A stretch of 64,000 nt of DNA from Fragum whitleyi (lineage: Eukaryota > Mollusca > Bivalvia > Cardiida > Cardiidae), in the NCBI GenBank assembly GCA_948146395.1, contig OX411554.1, forward strand, positions 43,041,869 to 43,105,868, in the 5' to 3' direction. Below the pieces are notes generated by a model. The model was not told the DNA's origin. It searched no databases and worked only from the letters and a program-made list of their open reading frames with translations. Positions 11,424 through 22,303 of the stretch are shown one piece after another (the stretch's first letter is position 1; each line of letters begins with the position of its first letter). The position numbers were made by a program, and so were the translations under genes.

Positions 11424-11643
11424 CCCTTTGCTGTTTCATCCCTGCTTTTTACGTGCCTATGATTTTATGATTGAGAAAACATTGTGAAAAAAGAAGAAAT
11501 TGCTTCTGACAAGCAATTTCTTCTTTTTCCACACTATTTTCTACCCTACTGAACGGTTATTTTTCAAATTAAATCCACTTTAAATTTTCGTCTGCAGACC
11601 TTTGAATTTGGACAGGTTCAAAATTTTGTAAAACAGGAAAGGG
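11424..11643. mobile_element. piggyBac-like MITE flanked by TTAA, copy 2
   Basis: TTAA (11420-11423) then CCCTTTGCTGTTT; the right end AAACAGGAAAGGG then TTAA (11644-11647). The centre holds the hairpin AAGAAGAAATTGCTT / AAGCAATTTCTTCTT, also seen in decayed copies near 12750-12970, 19260-19470, 29700-29830, 33535-33598 and 61880-62060. Confidence 0.7.
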
Positions 11644-12054
11644 TTAAACTATACTTGCGCGAACTCTATGTTTGGGGTACTCATTGGAATCATCTTGCCA
11701 AGACGTTTCAAATCAGTACTAGCAACATAGGAATCTATTGAGAAATGAAGATTCTTTACTGACTTTAGACTGGTCATGAGGCTTAGATGCATGTTATATT
11801 ATGGTCTCATTCTTTAATGCTTTTTGGTGGTTTATCGAGAAATAACGGTAGATTATCACTTGATTATATCACTGCAAAAGCAGTGAAATTATCTTAAACT
11901 TATACCCTGCTTTTGTGCAATTCACCCTATCTGCTGTCATCTATGCGGAGAGAAATAAGTGACGACACATTGAACGTTGCATAGCAATCACATGCAAAAT
12001 GACGCGCTTTATGAAAGTATGTCCTAGAAATTTCACATTTTGTCTCAATTTTGC

Positions 12055-12230
12055 AATAAAGAAATAGAAAAATTGTTTGTTTATTGAGTAAGATCGATAA
12101 ATATTTCATTTTGTGAACAACAAAAGCTATATTTTCACTCTCGTGAAAATATAGCTTTTGTTGTTCACTCAATGAAATATAAATTGATCTTACACTGAAA
12201 CAAACGATTATCCTCTATTTCTTTTGACTT
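12055..12230. mobile_element. Long-hairpin MITE with a perfect 24-bp stem
   Basis: Arms 12115-12138 and 12143-12166 are perfectly complementary around a 4-nt loop. Pairing continues with gaps outwards (AAGATCGATAAATATTTCAT against ATGAAATATAAATTGATCTT) to AAATTGTTTGTTT / AAACAAACGATT. A diverged copy lies at 51345-51800. Confidence 0.65.
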
Positions 12231-12394
12231 TCCAAGATTGTATAACTTATATTGGGTTCATTCCCTTAACAAATTCAAGACATAAAACTGGCATATACAA
12301 AGATCACACTTATTTACATTTCAGATCAACATATAAGTGGCTTATATAGGGCAGTTAAGTTCCATATAACTTAACATCCAGTGGTTTGCACAGC

Positions 12395-12455
12395 CTTATT
12401 GTAAGTGCCTGTCTATTTATAGGCACTTGCAACAGTGTTGCACTGACCCCTCGAT
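12395..12455. repeat. Short hairpin repeat (GTAAGTGCCTAT type)
   Basis: TTGTAAGTGCCTG pairs with TAGGCACTTGCAA, followed by CAGTGTTGCACTGACCCC, the same right arm as the best-preserved copy at 60043-60112. Confidence 0.6.
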
Positions 12456-12459
12456 GTGA

Positions 12460-13770
12460 CTTATTTATAAAGGGCTGTTTGTGTAAGTAAGTTTGGTAAG
12501 GGAAGGTAATTGGAGTAACTACAAAAGTTATTGTTAAGCCATGTGCTGAGGCAATTGCTTCATAAAATGCCAAGAAAAATGTTATCATCCCTTTAAAGTT
12601 GAACAATCATTTACATGTTTGTTTCTGATATTTACATGTGTTTCTTTATTTTCTTGTGATAGAAACTTCATTACATTCCTAGATAATCAGCTGCTACTCA
12701 AATTGTATTCCAGTTTTAGATTTGTTATATTTTGTAGAGATGTTATCTAACTCTTTCATGCAAAATCCCTGAGTTTTGTTTTATAATTTTTATACTTGAT
12801 AAAATATTGTAGAAAAAGAAGAAATTGCTTGTAACAAGAAATTTCTTACTGGTATTTTCCCACAATGTTTTCTGTCAAATAGTATTGTTTTATTTTAAAT
12901 TCTGACATCTGCAACTCTTTTCTTTTTGACAAGTCTTAAATTTCAGGAGAAAAGGGATTTGAAGAGGGAGTGATACAAATTGTTACAGTATGAGTTTTGG
13001 CAATATGTTCAAGATTTGTATGTGATCAAATAAAAGTACTTGTATTGTTAAATGTATTAATGAAGTCGGGCAGATTATATGGCATTATATGTTTTATACA
13101 GTCATTACGGGACCAACATTATTTTTAGTTCTCTCTTTTCTCAGGATATAAAAAGGATTGGCTGTTTTGTCAAATCAATTTACAAATGGCATTTAATCAA
13201 ACTAGTATAGCGAGCGCATATTAACTTGAACCTGACCTTTATGCAGAATAAATAATTAGGCTCATGAATACAATTCCAAAGATACTTCGGCACATCACGA
13301 TCAAGCATGGACATTCCGTTATATTTTACAAATTACAGGTGTGCGTGGACTTCATAACATACCGGTATACTGGGCACCTAGGTAGTCATGGAGCAGACGA
13401 AAAATTGTAGAAAATAATTGTTCATGCTTGTGTGAGATTTTGAGCGGGGACTCCATCTTCAGTCAAAAATCATGAATTAGATTGAGAGTAATTCTAAAAT
13501 TTATTTTATTATTTTTCAATCTCCTTTAAAAATTATGAAATAGGAGACTGAATTTATGTATTGATTCGCTAATTCATGAGGATGGCCAAATATCGCCGTT
13601 ACAGTAAAAAGCATGGGTGATAACGGGTGAACAGAGCGAACACGTGCACTCAAACTTTACGATTGAATCACGCAGGTTAAACATGTTTTGCCGAAGGGAA
13701 ACGATCAATATTTAATTTATTAAAATCACAAAGGCCAGGTTTAGGTCAATATGCTCCCACTATAGTTGGC
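12460..13770. other. No gene seen; decayed piggyBac-like MITE at 12750-12970
   Basis: Contains the degenerate hairpin AAGAAGAAATTGCTTGTAAC near 12815-12850. The remainder is AT-rich sequence without recognisable coding frames. Confidence 0.4.
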
Positions 13771-13778
13771 ATATGAAT

Positions 13779-13847
13779 GGGTCAGTGAAAAACTGTTGTA
13801 AGTGCCTATATATTTATAGGCACTTACAATAGCTTTTGCTGAGTCCC
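13779..13847. repeat. Short hairpin repeat (GTAAGTGCCTAT type)
   Basis: TTGTAAGTGCCTATA and TATAGGCACTTACAA form a 15-bp perfect stem with a short loop, between GGGTCAG on the left and GAGTCCC on the right. Confidence 0.62.
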
Positions 13848-14155
13848 TAATATTGAAATGGTTTCTTGTTTATTTAACCTTTATTTAATAGCATAATTCA
13901 TTATTTTTCCTTAAACATTTTAAGCTTGACTGTTGGTGAAAACACAATTAATTGCTTTATCTTTGGTGTATTTGTTTTAGTTCTTTTGATACTTATGGTT
14001 GTTGTCGTGCAAAAACTAATGGAAATATTTTGTAGCATCTCTTGTATTACTATAGGCATTTGCTTTTCACTTGAAATTAATTTTCACAATCTTAAGAGAA
14101 ACCTGTTCTATCATGGGGGATAATTCAAAATGTATTTTTGTATGAAGAATGTTTC

Positions 14156-14314
14156 TTTATGGTAGTGAACTCGTAAAAGTTTCTGAATTAATGAACTTTA
14201 AGAGTGTTAACCAAGGTTTCCTAATGATTTTCAATAAAAAACCTTGGTCACGTTGTTAAAGACCATGAGTTCTGAAATGTTGCGGAACTATTGCGGGTCC
14301 TTTACCTTTAGTAC
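14156..14314. mobile_element. MITE family A, copy 2 (degenerate)
   Basis: GGTAGTGAAC on the left and GCGGGTCCTTTACCTTTAGT on the right correspond to the ends of the copies at 313 and 16576. The internal AACCAAGGTTTCCTAATGAT is conserved. It ends about 10 bp before the HINE-like element at 14325. Confidence 0.58.
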
Positions 14315-14324
14315 AGAGTGTTTT

Positions 14325-15348
14325 TAGCTCCACTGGCTGAAAGCCACTGGGGCTATTGTCATGGCGTTGTGTCCGTCGTGCGTCCTTGCGTGCGTGCGTG
14401 CGTGCGGTCGTAAACTTTTCTTTAAAAATCTTCTCCTCAGAAACTACTGGATGGATTTCAACCAAACTTCACAGGAATGATCCTTAAGTGACCCTCTTTT
14501 AAAGTTGTTCAAGAAATTTTGATCCAATGAAAAGCATGGATTTAAGGGGCGTGGCTAATTTCCAAATATGGTAAAAAGTGAGTTTTCTCAGATTCTAATC
14601 AATGGATGCCAATTAAATTTTACATGAATGATTCTTGGGTGACCCTTTATCAGTCTACAAAAAATCATTGTGATTGGATGGAAAATATGCATTTTATGGG
14701 CGGAGGTCATTTCTCTATATGTTATATAGTAAGAACTTTGAAAATCATTTTCTCGGAATGTAACTGATGGATATCAACCAAGTTTCACTGGAATGATTCT
14801 TGAGTGACCCTTTATCATTCTACAAAAAATCATTGTGATCGGATGGAAAATATGCATTTTATGGGCGGAGGTCATTTCTCTATATGTTATATAGTGGAAA
14901 CTTTGAAAATCATTTTCTCAGTATCTAATTTTTGGATATCAACCAAATTTCACTGGAATGATCCTTGAGTGACCTTTTATCAGTGTACTAAAAATTATTT
15001 TGATTGGATGAAAAATATGCATTTTATGGGTGGAGGTCATTTCTCAATATGTTAAATAGTGGAAACTATGAAAATCATTTTCTCAGAATGTAACTGATGG
15101 ATATCAATCAAACATTTTTGGTATGATCCTTTGATGACCCATTATCATGCAGATAAAAATTATTTTGATTTGATGAAAAATATGTCTTTTAGGAGGTCAT
15201 TTCTCTATATGTTATATAGTTGAAGCTTTGAAAATCATTTTCAACATCAGTAGAACGCCAAATATCTAAAAATCTAGTCAAAATATTCATTTGCTTTTAC
15301 AAGAATTTCAAGCTTGTGGAGCGACTCAAGCCATTCATGGCTTTCTAG
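14325..15348 (+). mobile_element. HINE/pearl-like element, copy 2
   Basis: Starts TTAGCTCCACTGGCTG and ends GTGGAGC (15316-15322), the hairpin AAGCCATTCATGGCTT and CTAG (15345-15348). Four to five tandem units of about 165 bp, with the signature GGGCGGAGGTCATTTCTC. The GCTCCAC / GTGGAGC pair gives the subterminal inverted repeat expected of Helentron-type ends. Confidence 0.72.
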
Positions 15349-15774
15349 TTTCCTCTATTAAGCACATAAAAGCTGAGCTTAGGCATCCATTTCAGGTGCT
15401 TTTATTCAATAAATTCATTATAAGAGCTTCATGTTTTTGTTAAATCAAAAGTTAAGTTAATTAGGGCAGGAATATGTGATAAAGCTATGTGTTCTTTGAA
15501 TGAAAAACAATTGTCAAATGTCACAAAATATGTTACTTAATATTTATACATAGTTTAGCCTGGTCTTATTTTCACTGCCTATTCCTTGTAAAATATAGAT
15601 GAGGGGTTTAGGATTCCAATTAAGCGCTGGTTAGTTATATGAATTTTGAGTAAATTCAAAGTTGAGTTCAAGAATATAATCCTGGTATTAGGTTAATTAG
15701 GAATTACTCAACGGAGAAGATTTTTGTGTATTCCATCTTAACGCTTCTCATGCTGTACACAAAGGTTTTGGAGG

Positions 15775-16145
15775 TAGTATACACGGTTGGGGAAATTGAT
15801 ATTTGTCGAGGCTCTGCACAGACATTTATCAATTCCCACAACCCAGTTAGATTTATCTAACTATATATATATTGCATATTATTTAATGCAATACACTAAG
15901 TATGTATTATATTAATCTTATAATCTCCATTTGCCTTTTTTGGTCGATGTTTCTAACAGAAATGCAAGTTTCTAAAAATAACCGATTTAGTCATTGTTCT
16001 AAAAATATCCATGTGATATCATAAAAAATATCAATTGGGATGTTATCACATTGATATTTGTATAGTTGCAAGATAAATTCTTATAGTATCTGGGGTTTTA
16101 TCATTGACTATTAACGATTCTCCCAACCTCATTAGATATTTTTTC
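15775..16145. repeat. Dispersed repeat with CAACC..GTTAGAT ends (inverted relative of 43820-44075)
   Basis: The core TTTCTAACAGAAATGCAAG, then ATATCCATGTGATATCA and GGGATGTTATCACA, recurs in reverse complement at 43840-43960. Flanks contain GGTTGGG / CCCACAACC and AACCTCATTAGATATT motifs, suggesting inverted termini. Confidence 0.5.
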
Positions 16146-16184
16146 TACAAAACACTATGTAGGTTTTTATATCATCACATTTCC

Positions 16185-16545
16185 ATTAGAAAGGAATGGG
16201 CTTTTATCAGAGGCTATGCTTAGTATCAATGGCTATGTGCAAAACAGTTGTTACTTCCTATAAAAATATAGGCAGTTACAACAGTTTCAGGATGAGCCAT
16301 CGATACTTGTTTAGATGGTGCAAAAATGGCAATAAATAAACATAATCTGCGCTAAATAATAATTGTTGATTTGGAAAAAGTTGCAAAATATACCTGTTGA
16401 TGTTTTGTGACATTGATTTTGTAGGTATGGGTTTATCAGAAGCTTCAAGATTTTGTAAAATCGCTTAAAAAATTTTAATCTCCGATTTGGGGAATGGGGT
16501 TATATTAGAGCATCCGGCTCTATTAGAATTTTTACAATGTCTTTT
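16185..16545 (+). repeat. ~400-bp dispersed repeat, copy 1 (partner 58055-58430)
   Basis: Shared motifs in order: AATGGGCTTTT, AGAGGCTA, a hairpin with GGCAGTTACA, ATAAACATAATCTG, GGCTTCAAGATTTTGTAAAA, ATGGGGTT. The hairpin at 16230-16300 (AACAGTTGTTACT / GGCAGTTACAACAGTT) sits inside it. Confidence 0.55.
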
Positions 16546-16575
16546 GCTGGCCTTTTGCATGTATATGAAGGATTT

Positions 16576-16743
16576 ACTTAAGGTAGTGGACCTGTAATAG
16601 TTCCGCAACATTTCGGACACATATTCTCTCACAATGTCAACAGAAGTTTCCTAATGAAAATCATTAGGAAACCTCGGTTAACACTGTTAAAGTTCCTTAC
16701 TTCCAAAACTTTGCAGAACTATTATGGGTCCACTACCTTAAGT
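16576..16743. mobile_element. MITE family A, copy 3 (perfect 17-bp TIR)
   Basis: ACTTAAGGTAGTGGACC at 16576-16592 is perfectly inverted at 16727-16743. Internally, GTTTCCTAATGA is mirrored by TCATTAGGAAAC. A 168-bp foldable, non-coding unit, and the best-preserved member. A short GTAAGCG / CACTTAC hairpin repeat follows at 16750-16800. Confidence 0.75.
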
Positions 16744-17030
16744 CAAAATGTTGTAAGCGATTGTATTTGTATAGTCACTTACAATAGTTTCATTAAGATC
16801 CCTCAATGTATGCAGAAATATTATTATTTCTAGATGTTATGTGGTAAAGGGTTAATTGTTGTGGGAAAGCCCTTGGTCAAAGGGAAATAATTTTTCTTGG
16901 TCTAAATTTTTGCTAGTTATTGACTTCTTTATGTGTAACAAGTTTAATTGCTTGTTTTGTATGTGGATAAAAAATGTATCACATTACTTTGATATCTAAC
17001 ATTTTAATGATGCTTAAAGTTAGAACTCAG

Positions 17031-17314
17031 CCGCGGCAATAGCGCAGTTGGTAGCGCGCCGGACTTCTAATCCAGGGGTCTATATTAGCACGGGTTCGAT
17101 CCCCGGCCGTGGCACTTATCCTTTCCGACATTTGTCTTTCACCAATGGGTAGATAATCGAAAACCTATGTGGAATAGCAACTGGAGGCTAGGAAAGGGAT
17201 GTGGTGGTAGTACTGGTGTGAGAAATACCAGGAATTCATCGTTAGGTGCTCCAGTTGTCGCGATATAACTGAAAGATTGTTGAAAGCCACGTAAAACCCT
17301 AATATAAATAAAAA
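17031..17314 (+). mobile_element. tRNA-derived SINE with perfect 17-bp target-site duplication
   Basis: The head has an A box (TAGCGCAGTTGGTAGCGCG), a CTTCTAATCC anticodon-arm-like stretch (TCT, Arg-like) and a B box (GGTTCGATCCC). A ~180-bp body and an A-rich GTAAAACCC tail follow. TTAAAGTTAGAACTCAG occurs at 17014-17030 and again at 17315-17331, so the insertion is by target-primed retrotransposition. A 13-nt insert between the anticodon arm and B box rules out a working tRNA. The SINE family is not assigned. Confidence 0.85.
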
Positions 17315-17610
17315 TTAAAGTTAGAACTCAGATCAGCTTGTGCAGTTAGATCCTAGTCTTCATTGGTTAAAAATCAAAATTTTCAGTAAACTATCAGGGA
17401 ATATGTTAAACATTTATTTTAGTAAATATTTGTGTTGGGCAATCAGTTTCAAATTACCATCGATAATAGGTATTTGTTCAAAGATTAAATCAGCTAATGA
17501 TTTTCTTAGAAATCAATACAGCTCTTCCAGTATCTTCTTAGGAAGAATAGAATGTGAAAGTTTGGTTAAAACTCATTTTCTAAACTCTTTTGAGGTTTTC
17601 TACCAACTTC

Positions 17611-17682
17611 ATGGCTCTGCATGAAATAGTTGTAACTGCCTATAAACATAAAGGCAGTTACAACTGTTTCAAGCTGAGCCAT
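17611..17682. repeat. Short hairpin repeat (GTAACTGCCTAT type)
   Basis: ATGGCTCTGCAT and AGCTGAGCCAT at the ends, with AGTTGTAACTGCCT / AGGCAGTTACAACT inside, make a long stem of the same family as 16230-16300. Confidence 0.6.
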
Positions 17683-17904
17683 AAAATTGATATCATTTTC
17701 GAAAACAATATATAATGGCCTTTATTTATGTATTAGGAACTGAAAAAGAATTTTGAAATTCCATATTCAAATATATCAATCAGAAGGCCAAACCAACTGA
17801 ATATCGATTATGATTGATTAATCTGCCAATGGCTAGTTGATATGTTCAGGCTACTTTATGCATGATTGTATGTTATCATCTTATTTTGTTCCCTGAAGGG
17901 AGAG

Positions 17905-18189
17905 CTGCGGCAATAGCGCAGTTGGTAGCGTGCAGGACTTCTAATCCAGGGGTCTATATTCGCACAGGTTCGATCCCCGGCCGCGGCACTTATCCTTTCC
18001 GACATTTGTCTTCCACCAATGGGTAGATAATCGTAAACCTATGTGGAATAGCAACTGGAGGCTAGGAAAGGGATGTGGTGGTAGTACTGGTGTAAGAAAT
18101 AACAGGAATCCATCGTTAGGTGCTCCAGTCGTCGCGATATAACTGAGAGATTGTTGAAAGCAATGTAAAACCCCAATTCAAATCAAAAT
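17905..18189 (+). mobile_element. tRNA-derived SINE, second copy, inserted at the edge of another repeat
   Basis: Closely similar to the SINE at 17031-17314 over the whole length. Flanked by CCCTGAAGGGAGAG (17891-17904) and CCCGGAAGGGAGAG (18190-18203), a 14-bp target duplication with one change. The duplicated site is the start of the repeat at 18190-19130, so the SINE is younger than that repeat. Confidence 0.85.
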
Positions 18190-19130
18190 CCCGGAAGGGA
18201 GAGTATATAGCCGCTGCTTCGTCTGTCCGTCCGTCCATCCATAATTCAGTCCCCACTAATTTCTCCATAACCCTTGGGCCAATTCAAATGAAACTTACCA
18301 TGTGAACTTCCTATAATATATTGTTGATGCGTCTGTCTTGTTTTTTGGATTTGAGGCCTCGTTATGGGAAAAGGAGACTTAGGGTTAAAATACAGTTTTT
18401 CTCAAATTTCCCCTAGTGTAATGGTCAGAATTTAATGAAATTTCATATTTGGGTAGCAAATCAGATGCCCTTTTCTATGAACAATTTGAAATTATCATAC
18501 AAAAATATATCAAGGGAAAGGGGGCTAAATGTTTGTTACCCTTACCTTAGCTCGTAAAATACAGTTATTCTTTCATTTCTCCTAGTCTTATGTTCAGAAT
18601 TTGATGAAATTTCACATTTGAGTAGCAAATAAGATGTCCTTTACCATTAACTTTTTGAAATTTGTGTCTAAAAATATGTCATGCAAAAAGGGGGTTTATT
18701 GTTTGTTACCTTTATGTTAGCTATCTGTGTCTTATTACAGTACTTTCTCCATAACCCTTTGGCCTTTTCAAATGAAACTTGCCATGTGAACTCCCAATGA
18801 AACAATGCTGACGTGTCTTTCACAGTTTTTAGATTTGTGGCATCTTCACAGGAAAAGGAGACTTGGGGTAAAATGCAATTTTTCTCTCATTTCTCCTAGT
18901 CTAATGGTCATAATTTCATATTTGACTAGCAAATTAGATGCCCTCAACTATAAACAATTTGAAATTTCTGTACAAAAAAATATCATGGAAAAAGGGGGGC
19001 TAAATGTTTGTTACCCTTTTCTTTCATCTCTCCTGGTCTTATGTTCAGAATTTGATGAAATTTCATATTTGAGTAGCAAATCAGATGCCCTTGACCATAA
19101 ACTATTTGAAAATTTTGCCTGATGGGTCAC
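18190..19130 (+). repeat. Dispersed element with tandem ~130-150-bp units (CCCGGAAGGGAGAG start)
   Basis: Starts GGAAGGGAGAGTATATAGCC, then TCCGTCCGTCC. TTTCTCCATAACCC recurs at about 18262 and 18747, and the unit CTCATTTCTCCTAG, then TTTGATGAAATTTCA and CAAATCAGATGCCC, recurs near 18400, 18570, 18880 and 19020. Open frames across it (for example 18805-19122) follow the repeat and are not genes. Confidence 0.6.
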
Positions 19131-19784
19131 ATTTCCCTTTAGCAAAACCTATAGAAGCAATCAACAGCAAACTGTTTCCATTGATTGCATACATTTTTTT
19201 GTAACAATGCCTTATTCAGGAAGCATAATCCATCTCTGATGGCTCTTGTTTTAACACATTCCCACACAAAATGGATTTTGTAAGCCCTTAAAGCTAATAG
19301 CTTGGGAAACATAGCGGAAATTGAAGAAATTGCTTATAACAAGTTATTCTTATTGTTTTCAAAATCTTATATTTGATGAATCTAAACTTTTGTTAATGTG
19401 TTAAATTTGATAGATTACATCCCTCAAGAAAGAAAGCCTTAAAAACATCTTACCCGAAAACGAACAACTTGCCTTTGACTATAGATTTCTTGATTTCAAA
19501 GTTTTTCTTTTGGCATAAATCCGAGAATATTCAAGACTGTAAAAAACTCAAAATCTTCAACTGCAATATCTTTCATTTTGGACAAAACATTTGTCGTCTT
19601 TTAATGAGTGAAAGGTGATAGATTATTAATAACAGAGAATTCTTGTATGTTACAATATGAGTCTGTGCAATACACATTTTGTGATAATAGATTTCAATAA
19701 ATCCTATACTCTCGTTCCTGAATAAGTGTTGGTTAATTTTTCCGTACTGATTTTAGCACAAAAGCAGAATTTTTCCTTTTCACC

Positions 19785-20160
19785 TTCCTTTAGCTTACCT
19801 TGAGCACATTATGCTCAAGGTAAGCTTTTGTGATCTTTGAATGGCCGTCGTGCAGCGTCTGGTGTCAACAATCTAAGTGTTTACACTGTAGAGGCCACAA
19901 ATATGACCCAATCTTCATGAAACATAGTCAGAATGTTGGCCAGGTCACGTGAAACTTGTTTAGAAAAGGCTGAAACTTATAAAGGGATCAAAGGAATAAA
20001 ACGATGTCTTTCTTTAAAATGTAATGGTCATTTAATGATCTTTAAAGCATTTAAATTTGCTTAGGGAGATGTCAAAGAGACAAAGGTGAGCGATATAGGA
20101 CCATTCTTGTGGCAATTATTGCGCATGATAGGAGGAGGTGCCCTATTGTTCACAAAGGTC
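19785..20160 (-). repeat. Antisense end of the CTCACCTTGAGCAC hairpin element family
   Basis: AGCTTACCTTGAGCAC and GTGCTC-like ATGCTCAAGGTAAGCT form a near-perfect palindrome (19793-19826) followed by TTTTGTGATC. This is the reverse complement of the right end seen at 50460-50510 and 61245-61275. Confidence 0.5.
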
Positions 20161-20214
20161 AAGGTTACATTTGAATTTTTTTGCAGTCAGATTTGTAACA
20201 ATCACAAGAACACT

Positions 20215-20660
20215 TTCCTACCTCACCTGAGAACAAAGAAGAATCTTTCCTAGCCCATCTAAAAGGTGTTTCCTACCTTGCCTTAGTACGTAAAGTTTAT
20301 TTCTAGCTCACCTGAGAATAAAGAAATATCTTTCCTAACACAACTGAGCACCTTACGTTTATTTCTAGCTCACCTGTGAAGAAAGGGAATCTTTCCTAAC
20401 ACTCCTTAGCACTAAAAGGTTATTCCTAGCTCACCTGAGAATAAAGAAATATCTTTCCTAACTCACATGAGCACTATACGTTTATTTCTAGCTCAGCTGA
20501 GAACAAAGAAAGATCTTTTCTAACTCACTTGAGCACTATAAGTTTATTTCTAGCTCACCTGAGAACAAAAGGAATCTTTCCTAACACTCCTTAGCACTAA
20601 AAGGTTATTCCTAGCTCACCTGAGAACAAAGAAGGATCTTTTTTTAACTCGCCATAGAGC
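20215..20660 (+). repeat. Minisatellite with a 62-bp unit, about seven copies
   Basis: TAGCTCACCTGAG recurs at 20304, 20366, 20427, 20489, 20551 and 20612, spacing 61-62 bp, with a degenerate first unit from about 20219. Units alternate between two types (CTTTCCTAACTCAC..GAGCACTATA and CTTTCCTAACACTCCTTAGC), suggesting a 124-bp higher-order unit. Confidence 0.8.
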
Positions 20661-20697
20661 AAGGTGAACCGGAAACAAGAGAACATTTCATTTCAAA

Positions 20698-20901
20698 ATG
20701 TCAGTCTCTATACCACATCAGATCAAAGTACAAAAGGTTGTTTCAAAAAAAACACTTGAGAATGCAGAAATACAACATGAAAACATTCTGGAACAGCCAA
20801 ACTTATTTACACAGCTTATATTAGATTGTTCACACGCAGATCTAGATCTCTTCTCCAGTTATAATGACATTACAGTCGAAAGTCAGTACGTCCGGTCGTA
20901 A
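20698..20901 (+). CDS. Unrecognised coding-like fragment, 67 codons
   Basis: ATG at 20698 opens MSVSIPHQIKVQKVV and runs through hydrophilic, protein-like sequence until it enters the truncated HINE-like element at 20888, where it stops. No splice sites or domain recognised. It may be a captured exon fragment, part of the neighbouring repeat, or a chance frame. Confidence 0.25.
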   Translation: MSVSIPHQIKVQKVVSKKTLENAEIQHENILEQPNLFTQLILDCSHADLDLFSSYNDITVESQYVRS

Positions 20902-21690
20902 ACGTTTTCTTTAAAAATCTTCTCCTCAGAAACTACTGGATGAATTTCAACCAAACTTCACAGGAATGATCCTTGGTGACCTTCTTTCAAAGTTGTTCAA
21001 GAATTTTTGATCAGATGAAAAATATGTATTTTATGGGCGGAGGACATTTCTCCATATGCTAGATAGTGGTCCAAACCTTTGAAAATCATTTTCTCAGAGT
21101 CTAACCAATGGATATCAACCAAATTTCACTGGAATGGTATTGAGTGACCCTGTTTCAGTCTACCAAAATTATTGTGATCAGATGAAAAATATGTATTTTA
21201 TGGGCGGAGGTCATTTATCTATATGCTTAATAGTGGAAACTTTGAAAATCATTTTCTCAGAATATAACCGATGGTTATCAATCAAATTTCAATGCAATGG
21301 TCCTTGAGTGACCCTTTATCAGTCTACCAAATATTATTGTGATCCGATGAAAAAATTTACAGGCGGATGTCAATTCTCAATATGTAACATAGTGTAAACT
21401 ATGAAAATATTTTTCTTAGAATGTAACTGATGGATATCAATCAAACTTCATAAGTATGATCCTAGGTAACTCATTATAATGCAGCCAAAAGTGATTTTCA
21501 TTGGATGAAAAATATGTCTTTTATGGGTTGAGGTCATTTCTTTATATGTTAAATAGTGGAAACTTTGAAAATCATTTTCAACATCAGTAAAAACCAAGTA
21601 CCTAAAAATCTAGTCAAAACTTTGATTTGCTATTACAAGAATTTCAAGCCTGCGGAGCGAATCAATCCATTCATGGCTTTCTATGTTATA
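20888..21690 (+). mobile_element. HINE/pearl-like element, copy 3 (5'-truncated)
   Basis: Begins inside the family consensus at CGTCCGGTCGTAAAC, missing the TTAGCTCCAC start, and contains about four ~165-bp units. The end is eroded: CCATTCATGGCTTTCTATG has lost part of the hairpin stem and the CTAG terminus. Confidence 0.65.
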
Positions 21691-21904
21691 GTAACATTAA
21701 ATTTTATATAAATGCATTTTAGCCCACCCGAGCACCAAAAGCTCCATGTGAACAGTTTAAATAATGATTTTCTTAACCTATGGTCAATCAAACTGATATA
21801 GTGCAGGGATTTTCCTTTGGTGAAAATCTTCCAAACTTGTAACAATAATTTTATTCCATTCAAAAACTCTGAATTTCATATCAAATGAAAATTAATAATT
21901 CAGT

Positions 21905-22303
21905 TCGGCTGTTTTCGGAGAAAACCCGAGGCATAGCCTTGGTTTCGTCGTCGTCGTTATTGTCGTAATCGTCATTGTTGTTGTCGTCGTCGTAGTCGTA
22001 CGAAAACGTTGAAAATTCGCCGATTCTAATGCAGGCCTTTACTTGAAACTTTGTTCATCGTTCACCACCAAACGAGCAACCTACACTATCAAGGGTGATA
22101 ACTGTAGAAGAATTTTGTGTAAGTTATACCAATTTTTCGACTATGATTTCAACAAGTTCATCCACCATCCAGCAATCAACAGCCAAGCGAAGGTACCCGT
22201 AGGCGATGCTCTTGTTTTCCAATGTGATGATCCTCTTCAAATATTTAGGAACACCCAATTTTACATAGAAACCGAAAATGACATTTTTGAATTTCTTCTC
22301 CTA
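21905..22303 (+). repeat. GTCGTC-rich repeat start with an open coding-like stretch
   Basis: CGGCTGTTTTCGGAG, then GCCTTGGTTTCGTCGTCGTC, looks like the start of an interspersed repeat. A frame from 22043 (MKLCSSFTTKRATYT) continues to the MITE at 22304 and has protein-like composition. I cannot identify it and regard it as repeat-derived or a captured fragment. Confidence 0.35.

Noticed and set aside
17031..17103. Functional tRNA-Arg gene
   Set aside because: A 13-nt insertion precedes the B box, a SINE body follows, and target-site duplications flank the whole, so it is a SINE head.
18805..19122. 105-codon frame
   Set aside because: It coincides with the tandem units of the 18190-19130 repeat.
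20215..20660. CRISPR-like regular array (62-bp period)
   Set aside because: The whole unit repeats, with no unique spacers and no cas genes, in a eukaryotic context; it is a minisatellite.
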